In this document: positions 1 through 5,548 of the stretch, piece by piece
Position numbering within the stretch: position 1 is the stretch's first letter
Layout of the letters: the number at the start of each line of letters is the position of its first letter
DNA from: Thermoplasmata archaeon
GTDB taxonomy: Archaea; Thermoplasmatota; Thermoplasmata; Thermoplasmatales; Thermoplasmataceae
Reading direction: 5' to 3'
NCBI GenBank assembly: GCA_021850835.1
Contig: JAJZKS010000127.1
Span: 1 to 5,677, forward strand
Length of the DNA: 5,677 nt
The notes under the pieces: generated by a model
Databases searched by the model: none
What the model was told of the DNA's origin: nothing
What the model saw: only the letters and a program-made list of their open reading frames with translations
Made by a program: the position numbers and the translations under genes

Positions 1-5
1 GCCAG

Positions 6-37
6 GTGCCCCCCTTATAATTTTAAAAGGGTGGCAC
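6..37. promoter_or_regulatory. Inverted repeat enclosing an AT-rich, TATA-like core
   Basis: GTGCCCCCCTT (6-16) and AAGGGTGGCAC (27-37) are complementary over 11 positions with one mismatch, and the 10-nt spacer is entirely A/T. The AT-rich core reads as a TATA-like element on either strand. It could be an operator overlapping a promoter, or a stem-loop at the 3' end of a gene lying left of the window. No clear T-run follows the right arm, which speaks against a simple terminator. What is seen is the symmetry; the function is inference. Confidence 0.4.
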
Positions 38-84
38 AATTTCCTGCTCCATTTCTCCTTTCCATAAGAATTCAAAGCAGCTGA

Positions 85-136
85 CAAAATTTTCTGGATC
101 CAATAATGGAGCGATTTTAAGAGAGCAAAATTTTCT
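85..136. repeat. Perfect 11-nt direct repeat upstream of the first ThDP gene
   Basis: CAAAATTTTCT occurs at 85-95 and again at 126-136, 41 nt apart start to start, which is about four helical turns. Each copy contains the self-complementary AAAATTTT. The copies bracket a weak TATA candidate at 115-120, and the second lies where a repressor could block initiation. This is consistent with a pair of regulator binding sites, but AT-rich upstream DNA produces short repeats by chance. Confidence 0.45.
109..121 (+). promoter_or_regulatory. Weak candidate TATA box for the first ThDP gene
   Basis: GAGCGATTTTAAG has a purine-rich stretch followed by TTTTAA at 115-120. Archaeal TATA-to-start spacing of about 26 nt would put transcription start near 143. 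That leaves about 9 nt to the TTG at 152 (with AAGGA at 143-147) or about 45 nt to the ATG at 188. The match is poor, and the CAAAATTTT at 126-134 is a competing element. Confidence 0.3.
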
Positions 137-187
137 TTAGCTAAGGACACATTGCAAGCCATTACGAACAAAGGCAACAGTGTGAAC

Positions 188-1918
188 ATGGGAGGCAGGA
201 ATGAAAAGTCCGTCTCAAGGGTATTGCTTGAACAACTGCACAACATGGGTGTAAAATACGCCTTCATGAACTCCGGGACAGATTACGCTCCAATAATAGA
301 GAGCCTTGCAGAAATGTCCATGGAAAATATTCCCCGGACTGAGGTTATCCTCGTACCGCACGAGGGCCCTGCCGTTGCAATGGCCATTGGCTATTACATG
401 ATTGCACACACCCCGGCGGCAGTCATGGTGCATACTACGCCTGGAACCGCAAATTCACTCAATAACGTCCTGAACGCCCAATCCATGAACATTCCCCTCA
501 TGCTGTTCGCAGGAAGGACCCCAGTGACTGAGAAGGCAGTATTCGGAAGCAAGGAAATCCCTGTTCACTGGAACCAGGAACTGAGGGACCAGGGGGCGAT
601 GCTCAGGCAGTTCACAAAATGGGACTGGGAACACCGGTTCGGGGAACAGATAGGAGAGGAACTTGCAAGAGCTTATGAAGTAGCCATGAGTGACCTCAAG
701 GGTCCAGTATACATGACGCTTCCTAGAGAACGGATTTCTGAGAAAGCTCCGCCTGCAACTCCAGTAAGGAAACCGAGCCCTGCTGAACCCGTTGTGCCAT
801 CAAATGAGACCATCCAGAGGGTGGCCAGCCTCATAACTGGTGCAAGGAAACCACTCATAATTACAAGCCAGTTAGGAAGGAATATTGGGGCGCCTGAGGA
901 ATTGCTGAAACTGTCAGAGTCCATGGCTATCCCGGTTGCACAGAATTTCTATTACATGAATTTTCCCACAACTTCACAGATGTTTGTGGGGTCAATCGGC
1001 GGCAAGCTTTTCAACGAGTACATGAAATCTGCAGACCTTCTGCTTGTGCTCGATGTGGACGTACCATGGTTCCCAAACGCTGTTGAGCCGGATCCTGATG
1101 CAACCGTCATTCACCTTGATGTTGATCCCATGAAGGAAAGGATGCCTACCTGGGGGTTCAGGGCTGATATAAGGATCAGGGCGGATGCGCAAACAGCCCT
1201 GAAAATGTTGAACGAGGAAGTTGCCCTTAAACTTGGCAAATCCCTTGAAACCGGGAAAACTGTTGAAGAAAGGAGGTCCAGGGTAAGCAGGGACCATGAA
1301 ACAATGCTGGCCTCATACATGAAAGAGGCGAAGGATCACAAGGATGACACACCCATAGACCCAAGGTGGCTCTCATATTGCATAGGGACCATTCTGGACG
1401 CAAACAAGATCGTGTTTACTGAAACCGTGAGATCACCATTTTACGAATATGCGCCTATCAGCAGTTTTGGGAGAACTTTCAGTACGCCACCCTTCGGCGG
1501 GCTTGGATGGTCCATGGGTGCTGCACTCGGGGCGAAACTTGCATCTCCGGATTCTGATGTTCTAGCGCTTCTCGGGGATGGCTCCTATATGTACAATGAG
1601 CCCATAGCAAGCCATTTCGTCTCCAGGGCGAGCAAGCTACCTATCATGACTGTTATTTACAACAACCATGCGTGGATGGCTTCAAGAGGGCCGGTAGCTA
1701 AAATGTACCCAGAAGGCAAGGCAGTGAAAACCCACAATTTCCCGGGCACAGTTCTCAGCCCTTCTCCGGAGTTTGAGCATGTTGCACAGTCCTGCGGGGC
1801 TTACACAATGCGTTTGGAAAAACCTGATGACGTTATGCCGGCACTTGAGGATTCACTTGATCATATGCATGAAAAAGAAAACCAGGTCCTTCTCAATGTC
1901 ATACTGAAGCACCCATGA
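188..1918 (+). CDS. ThDP-dependent enzyme, acetolactate synthase/decarboxylase-like (not true AHAS)
   Basis: A cytosolic thiamine-diphosphate enzyme of about 576 residues, the usual length of this superfamily; it probably acts on a 2-oxoacid, with substrate unknown. Numbering is from the ATG at 188. The PYR domain (about 8-180) carries the catalytic glutamate E59 in HEGPAVAMA. A proline-rich linker (about 187-206) leads to the central domain (about 208-350). The PP domain (about 395-570) has GGLGWSMGAALG and the ThDP/Mg motif GDG (463-465), 26 residues, then NN (492-493). The RFDDR-type FAD-contact signature of acetohydroxyacid synthase is absent, and no small subunit gene is adjacent. HEGPAVAMA and KWD...GPVYMTLPRE resemble a group usually annotated only as thiamine pyrophosphate-requiring protein. 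The start is uncertain: TTG 152 (AAGGA at 143-147) and GTG 182 (AAGG at 171-174) are also in frame, while a strong Shine-Dalgarno at 191-195 serves an out-of-frame ATG at 201. The gene is convergent with the transporter. The superfamily call is firm, the reaction is not. Confidence 0.93.
   Translation: MGGRNEKSVSRVLLEQLHNMGVKYAFMNSGTDYAPIIESLAEMSMENIPRTEVILVPHEGPAVAMAIGYYMIAHTPAAVMVHTTPGTANSLNNVLNAQSMNIPLMLFAGRTPVTEKAVFGSKEIPVHWNQELRDQGAMLRQFTKWDWEHRFGEQIGEELARAYEVAMSDLKGPVYMTLPRERISEKAPPATPVRKPSPAEPVVPSNETIQRVASLITGARKPLIITSQLGRNIGAPEELLKLSESMAIPVAQNFYYMNFPTTSQMFVGSIGGKLFNEYMKSADLLLVLDVDVPWFPNAVEPDPDATVIHLDVDPMKERMPTWGFRADIRIRADAQTALKMLNEEVALKLGKSLETGKTVEERRSRVSRDHETMLASYMKEAKDHKDDTPIDPRWLSYCIGTILDANKIVFTETVRSPFYEYAPISSFGRTFSTPPFGGLGWSMGAALGAKLASPDSDVLALLGDGSYMYNEPIASHFVSRASKLPIMTVIYNNHAWMASRGPVAKMYPEGKAVKTHNFPGTVLSPSPEFEHVAQSCGAYTMRLEKPDDVMPALEDSLDHMHEKENQVLLNVILKHP
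191..203 (+). promoter_or_regulatory. Strong Shine-Dalgarno with an out-of-frame ATG inside the 5' end of the first ThDP gene
   Basis: GGAGG (191-195) sits 5 nt before an ATG at 201, an ideal initiation geometry. That ATG is shifted relative to the conserved protein and meets a stop after 17 codons (MKSPSQGYCLNNCTTWV). One extra A in the AAAA run at 204-207 would give MKKSVSRVLLEQL, a natural-looking start joined to the conserved domain. As written, the site lies just inside the chosen ATG 188 and may be coincidental. Confidence 0.4.
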
Positions 1919-1920
1919 TT

Positions 1921-1943
1921 CCCCAATCAGGTCACCTCTGGGG
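1921..1943. other. Small inverted repeat just after the first ThDP gene
   Basis: CCCCA (1921-1925) pairs with TGGGG (1939-1943), and the spacer contains the palindrome AGGTCACCT (1929-1937). It starts 2 nt after the TGA stop, so it could be a transcript-end hairpin, but no T-tract follows on this strand and the stem is only 5 bp. The remaining spacer to 2040 shows no gene and no clear plus-strand terminator. Confidence 0.25.
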
Positions 1944-2043
1944 CTTCATTCTCAGCATCCAGCTTTGATGCATACAGGCATTGGCGAATAAATAGGCCCC
2001 TTAAATTGGATTAAATATCGTACAATAAAAAATTTCTATATTT

Positions 2044-2068
2044 AAAAATTAAAAATAAAAAAAGGGAA
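2044..2068 (-). terminator. Oligo-T terminator of the MFS transporter
   Basis: On the minus strand, 8 to about 30 nt past the transporter's TAA stop, there is CCC followed by T7 (2063-2057), then TTTTT and TTTTT tracts separated by one or two A. Archaeal RNA polymerase terminates at such U-rich stretches without a hairpin. The same DNA is A-rich on the plus strand, so it would not serve the convergent ThDP gene. Confidence 0.6.
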
Positions 2069-2076
2069 AATTGGGT

Positions 2077-3447
2077 TTAGTTTGCAGTTCCCTCGGACAG
2101 GGTTATTTCTTCTCTGGAAATGTTTCCAATGGGCTCCTTTGATAAGACAAATGCTGCAAGGGCAACAATGGACAGAAGCACAAGGAATATGGTCTGGCCT
2201 ACCGCGTAGAAGGATAACCCGTATATCTTGAATCCATAAGTGATAAACAAGGGCCACACTGCTGCTACTCCGTATCCAAGATTCCAGTTAACACCGACTC
2301 CCGTTGATCTCAATCCTGTTGGGAATGTTTCATTGAGGAACAGTGTAAGGTTGACCTTTGTCAGCGCCGGAACGAAATAGAACGGTAGGATGGTCAGGAG
2401 TATCATGTAGTACTCAGTGCCCTTCAGGCCACCAAGGTACAGGAACAGGAGGCTCAGAGGTATCATTACGACCAGGCCAATAATTCCAAAGGGTTTTCTT
2501 CCCATTCTCTGAGAAACCAGGCCACCAACTATTGACCCTGCAAATGCGCCTAGTGCGCCGATGAGCACCAGTGTTGCAATATCCGGATGGGGGACGTGGT
2601 TAACTAATCCCAGGAATGTGGGGAACTGGTTCTCAGTGAGGTTATCATATCCAAGGATACCGATAGAAGCAGAGAGGGTGATAAGGAAGGTCTTTCTCAT
2701 CTGGCCCTTTGCAAACATGGCCTTGTAAACATGATCTGTTGTCTTCCTCTTGGCTTTTGTCCTGACGAAGATATCGGATTCCTTCACGAAATAGAGGAAT
2801 GGAAGGACAAAGAAGAACGGTATCAGCACCACTATGAAGTAATATCTCCAGCCCACTGTATCATAGGCAGCACCTACGAAGACTAAGCTTATCACAATAA
2901 GCCAGGCTGCTCCGAGGAAGTGAGCCCAGTTTGCGCCGGACTCTGCAAAACCAGTGAAAAGTCCTCTCAGTTTTTCAGGTAGGTTCTCAGTTGTAAAGAC
3001 GAGCCCGCCTGCAATCAATGCTCCAATGAATAAACCGGCAATCAGTCTCAATATGATATAAAGAGTCGGTGACCACAGGCCAGCCTGTGCATATGTGGGC
3101 AGAAGCCCAAGCACTGCTGTGAAAACCGTGGATCCTACAAGTCCCACGGTTATACCCAGTTTCCTGCCTATTCTATCATACATTGGTCCGACAATTGCTG
3201 CGCCTAACGGCCTCAGTACTGCGCCCGCTGCAAATCCACCCCATACCACCAACAGGGAGTTGGCAACACTCCCCGGGTAGATTGCCTTCCCGAATGGAAG
3301 GGCAATAAATGAGATAATGATAAAACTCAATATATCAAGCAAATATGTTACAAAGGAAACGCTCAGTTGCAACCCGTTTGTGGCTGTAAATTTAGTCGGG
3401 GCGCCAGTTCCTTCTGTCTGTGGTATGCTAGAAGCTGTCATTCTCAC
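2077..3447 (-). CDS. MFS transporter, metabolite:H+ symporter (MHS)/sugar-transporter type
   Basis: An integral membrane secondary transporter of 456 residues with 12 predicted helices, roughly at 28-53, 62-85, 97-117, 125-150, 165-192, 199-222, 251-270, 289-309, 318-337, 345-365, 388-405 and 414-435. The cytoplasmic loop 223-250 between the halves is rich in Lys and Arg. MFS motif A is complete in the first half, VLRPLG followed by GPMYDRIGRK (87-96), and partial in the second, GGLVSQRMGRK (308-318). R134 begins RLIAGLFIGA, and E154 begins ENLPEKLRG, mirrored by ETFPTGLRSTG (373-383), as in MHS and sugar porters that move organic acids or polyols with protons. D38 lies in helix 1. The start is GTG 3447 or ATG 3441; the TATA box 25 nt upstream of the GTG suggests a leaderless or very short-leader mRNA. 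It is divergent from the second ThDP gene, which suggests shared regulation. The fold is certain; substrate and direction are unknown. Confidence 0.93.
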   Translation of the reverse strand: MRMTASSIPQTEGTGAPTKFTATNGLQLSVSFVTYLLDILSFIIISFIALPFGKAIYPGSVANSLLVVWGGFAAGAVLRPLGAAIVGPMYDRIGRKLGITVGLVGSTVFTAVLGLLPTYAQAGLWSPTLYIILRLIAGLFIGALIAGGLVFTTENLPEKLRGLFTGFAESGANWAHFLGAAWLIVISLVFVGAAYDTVGWRYYFIVVLIPFFFVLPFLYFVKESDIFVRTKAKRKTTDHVYKAMFAKGQMRKTFLITLSASIGILGYDNLTENQFPTFLGLVNHVPHPDIATLVLIGALGAFAGSIVGGLVSQRMGRKPFGIIGLVVMIPLSLLFLYLGGLKGTEYYMILLTILPFYFVPALTKVNLTLFLNETFPTGLRSTGVGVNWNLGYGVAAVWPLFITYGFKIYGLSFYAVGQTIFLVLLSIVALAAFVLSKEPIGNISREEITLSEGTAN

Positions 3448-3467
3448 AAGCTAATGTGGCAAGGTGC

Positions 3468-3482
3468 TTATATAATTTACTC
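3468..3482 (-). promoter_or_regulatory. TATA box and BRE of the MFS transporter
   Basis: Read on the minus strand, AGTAAA is followed by TTATATAA (3475-3468), a good archaeal BRE plus TATA combination. Its centre lies about 25 nt before the GTG at 3447 and 30 nt before the ATG at 3441. Transcription would therefore begin at or within a few bases of the start codon. Confidence 0.65.
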
Positions 3483-3494
3483 TACTTTGCAATA

Positions 3495-3531
3495 TTTTTT
3501 GAAATAATTTTCAGTGTTTTTTCAAAAAAAC
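3495..3531. repeat. Palindrome and phased T/A tracts in the divergent promoter region
   Basis: GTTTTTTCAAAAAAAC (3516-3531) has 7-nt complementary arms around a 2-nt centre, and ends 2 nt before the TATA box of the second ThDP gene. A related tract TTTTTTGAAA (3495-3504) lies 22 nt, about two helical turns, before TTTTTTCAAA (3517-3526). This could be an operator or activator site shared by the divergent genes, or intrinsically bent DNA. Confidence 0.4.
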
Positions 3532-3543
3532 CATTAAATATAA
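3524..3543 (+). promoter_or_regulatory. TATA box and BRE-like tract of the second ThDP gene
   Basis: An A-rich BRE-like tract (3524-3530) and ACC precede TTAAATATAA (3534-3543). With a spacing of about 26 nt, transcription would begin near 3561-3566. That matches either a leaderless mRNA starting at the GTG 3561 or a leader of under 10 nt before the ATG 3571. Confidence 0.65.
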
Positions 3544-3560
3544 TTTGAAAATAGGCAAAA

Positions 3561-5393
3561 GTGAGGAGTAATGTCAATAGCCACGACGCAAAAGGAAAAG
3601 ACATCTATGGTTCAGATTTATTCGTTGAGCTGCTCAAAGCCTATGGAATTGAGTATGTTCCTGCCAATATAGGGGCAACCTTCCGCGGTATCTGGGAATC
3701 GCTTGTTAATTTGAGGGAAAATGCCCTGAAGGCAGGCGACAGCAGTTACCCAGAAGCCATTTCCGTCTGCCATGAAGAGATTGCTGTTGCAATGGCGCAT
3801 GGTTATGCAAAGGCTACAGGCAAGCCTTTGGCAGTTGTGCTCCACGACCTTGTGGGGCTGCAGCACGCCACAATGGCTATATATAACGCGTGGGTCGATC
3901 GTGTTCCAATAATCCTCATAGGGGCTGAGGGCCCAATGGATATGAACAACCGCAGGCCCTGGATTGACTGGATACACACAGCCAACTTCCCAAACCAGCT
4001 TATCAGGGATTATGTGAAGTGGGATGATTTCCCATGGACCATGGAAAGTGTCCCCGAATCATTTGCAAGGGCTTACAACACTGCAATGTCCAAACCACAC
4101 GGCCCTGTATACATCTGCCTTGATGGGGGATACCTGGAGAAGAAGACAAGCTCCATGGAACTGGGGAAATACCGTGAGGAGCATCCCGCTCCATTGAAGA
4201 TTGAGACTGGCACGGGAACACTGCAGAAACTTGCAAAGGAGATGCTTGATGCACAATATCCCGTCATACTGGCTGGTTCAGTGGGTAAGCTGCAACCAGA
4301 GGCTGTCTACGCACTAGTTCTGCTGGCAGAAACCACAGGTGCTGCTGTCATTGATCAGGGAGATGGATTCAGCTTCCCTAACAGCCACCCCCAGGACCTG
4401 ACCCAGGGGAAAACAGAGGTGATGAGAGCAGCAGATTTTGTCCTCGCCCTGGATGTAAACAATCTTGAACAGGCACTTTCAAAGACCAATAAGGAAACAA
4501 GGGAAATCAACAGTCTCCTGGGCAGGGATGCGAAGCTTGTGAGCATTGGCCTGAATGATCTGGTCCAGAGAAGCTGGGCTGCGGACTACCAGAGGCTGTA
4601 TCCCGTATCATATTCCATACAGGCTGATACCTCAACAGCCATTCCTTCCCTCACGAAAATCTGCACGGACATGATTCGTGAATCAGGCAGCAAATACAAT
4701 TCAACCATCCAGGAAAGGAAAGCAACGCTTTCAAAACAGCATGACAACATGGTGAAAAAGGTCCTTGAGGATTCCAGGCGAGGCTGGGACGACATCCCAA
4801 TATCACTGCCCCGGCTGGCAAGCGAGATCTGGGAATCCATAAAGGGCTACGACTGGGTCCTTGCTGGGGGCTCCCTGCATGCCGGGCCATTAGATGGATG
4901 GTGCAGGCGGCTCTGGGCATTTGAAAAACCTGGCTGCTACTACGGTACCAGCGGCGCAGGAGGCCTTGGATATGGTCTGCCTTCTTCCATAGGTGTTGCA
5001 CTTGCATACAGGAACGATCCTAAGAAACTTGTAATTAATATCCAGTCCGACGGGGACATGCTCTTCACTCCCAGTGCCCTGTGGACTGCTGCACATTACA
5101 AACTGCCGCTCCTTGTGGTGATGTTCAACAACAGGTCATATTACAATGATGCTGAACATAACAGGCTTGTAGCTGCGGCAAGGGGACGGGACCCTGATAT
5201 GGCTTTCCGAATAGGAGGGGATATCACTGACCCTGCAGTGGATTTTGGGAAAATGGCACAGTCTTATGGCCTGTATGGTGCGGGACCTGTTACCTCACCC
5301 GGAGAAATCAGGAATGCTGTGGAAGAAGCACTGAAAGTGGTCATGAAGGATCGAAAGCCAGCCCTTGTGGACATAATAACCAAGCACAGGTGA
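3561..5393 (+). CDS. ThDP-dependent enzyme, benzoylformate decarboxylase/acetolactate synthase-like
   Basis: A second complete cytosolic ThDP enzyme of 610 residues, clearly diverged from the gene at 188-1918. The PYR domain (about 17-190) has HEEIAVAMAHGY with catalytic glutamate E72, and a tryptophan-rich stretch (about 131-159) including RRPWIDWIH and KWDDFPW. The central domain (about 218-370) lacks the FAD-contact signature of acetohydroxyacid synthase. The PP domain (about 415-605) has SGAGGLGYGLPSSIG, then SDG (496-498) in place of GDG, 24 residues and NN (523-524); the Mg-binding aspartate D497 is kept. SALWTAAHYKLP with this spacing resembles benzoylformate decarboxylase. The likely reaction is decarboxylation or carboligation of a 2-oxoacid, substrate unknown. 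The GTG at 3561 is the only upstream in-frame start: TAG at 3552 closes the frame, and no ATG/GTG/TTG occurs over the next 30 codons. A better-looking ATG at 3571 is out of frame. It is divergent from the transporter, 113 nt apart. Confidence 0.93.
   Translation: MRSNVNSHDAKGKDIYGSDLFVELLKAYGIEYVPANIGATFRGIWESLVNLRENALKAGDSSYPEAISVCHEEIAVAMAHGYAKATGKPLAVVLHDLVGLQHATMAIYNAWVDRVPIILIGAEGPMDMNNRRPWIDWIHTANFPNQLIRDYVKWDDFPWTMESVPESFARAYNTAMSKPHGPVYICLDGGYLEKKTSSMELGKYREEHPAPLKIETGTGTLQKLAKEMLDAQYPVILAGSVGKLQPEAVYALVLLAETTGAAVIDQGDGFSFPNSHPQDLTQGKTEVMRAADFVLALDVNNLEQALSKTNKETREINSLLGRDAKLVSIGLNDLVQRSWAADYQRLYPVSYSIQADTSTAIPSLTKICTDMIRESGSKYNSTIQERKATLSKQHDNMVKKVLEDSRRGWDDIPISLPRLASEIWESIKGYDWVLAGGSLHAGPLDGWCRRLWAFEKPGCYYGTSGAGGLGYGLPSSIGVALAYRNDPKKLVINIQSDGDMLFTPSALWTAAHYKLPLLVVMFNNRSYYNDAEHNRLVAAARGRDPDMAFRIGGDITDPAVDFGKMAQSYGLYGAGPVTSPGEIRNAVEEALKVVMKDRKPALVDIITKHR
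3563..3573 (+). promoter_or_regulatory. Shine-Dalgarno and out-of-frame ATG at the start of the second ThDP gene
   Basis: GAGGAG (3563-3568) followed by TA and ATG (3571) is textbook initiation geometry, but this ATG reads a 33-codon frame ending at TAG 3670-3672 and misses the conserved protein. Adding one A to either A-run at 3590-3599 would give MSIATTQKEK or MSIATTQKGK joined to DIYGSDLF, a natural-looking N-terminus. As written, translation must begin at the GTG 3561, which overlaps this ribosome binding site. Confidence 0.5.
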
Positions 5394-5414
5394 CGATCCA
5401 AGCCATACCATTTT

Positions 5415-5440
5415 CAAACTTTGTAATCATAGAAAGTTGG
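5415..5440. other. Imperfect inverted repeat downstream of the second ThDP gene
   Basis: CAAACTTT (5415-5422) and AAAGTTGG (5433-5440) are complementary at 7 of 8 positions with a 10-nt spacer, 22 nt past the TGA stop. It may shape the 3' end of the transcript. No strong T-tract follows until about 5510, so termination here is uncertain. The spacer up to the next promoter (5441-5500) shows nothing else recognisable. Confidence 0.25.
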
Positions 5441-5501
5441 CTAAATTCTCACAAATGAAGCATTCTCGGGCTGAAGGATAAATCTTCACTGCCTGAAGCC
5501 T

Positions 5502-5520
5502 GCGAAACCTTTTACTATTT
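5502..5520 (+). promoter_or_regulatory. Probable BRE and TATA box of the partial gene at 5549
   Basis: GCGAAACC (5502-5509) is a good BRE-like sequence directly before the TATA-like TTTTACTATTT (5510-5520). Start of transcription would fall near 5540, leaving a leader of about 8 nt that contains GGTGA (5541-5545). The TATA match is imperfect. The T-rich stretch could also help end transcripts from the ThDP gene. Confidence 0.45.
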
Positions 5521-5548
5521 TCTCATTATCGCAAGAATTAGGTGACAT

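Noticed and set aside
23..52. Short minus-strand frame with AAGGAGA before an ATG (MEQEIVPPF)
   Set aside because: Only nine codons, no recognisable peptide, and its DNA overlaps the inverted repeat at 6-37; probably chance.
188..1918. Calling this gene ilvB, acetolactate synthase large subunit
   Set aside because: The ThDP motifs fit the superfamily, but the FAD-contact signature and a partner small subunit are missing, so the specific symbol is not supported.
1919..2076. Possible small gene or RNA in the convergent spacer
   Set aside because: No credible open frame, structured GC-rich segment or promoter; only an AT-rich tract that serves as the transporter's terminator.
3571..3672. 33-codon frame from ATG 3571 as a separate leader peptide gene
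   Set aside because: Its sequence is a shadow of the conserved ThDP reading frame, with no peptide character of its own. The ribosome site is noted as an anomaly of the main gene instead.
3618..3977. 119-codon minus-strand open frame inside the second ThDP gene, and similar long antisense frames at 4651-5007, 992-1297 and 2042-2257
   Set aside because: They lie antisense to or overlap clearly conserved genes and have no promoter, ribosome site or family resemblance.
5473..5487. GAAGGATAAATCTTC as a hairpin or operator
   Set aside because: The stem is only about 6 bp with a bulge and a 2-nt loop, so it cannot be told from background in AT-rich spacer DNA.
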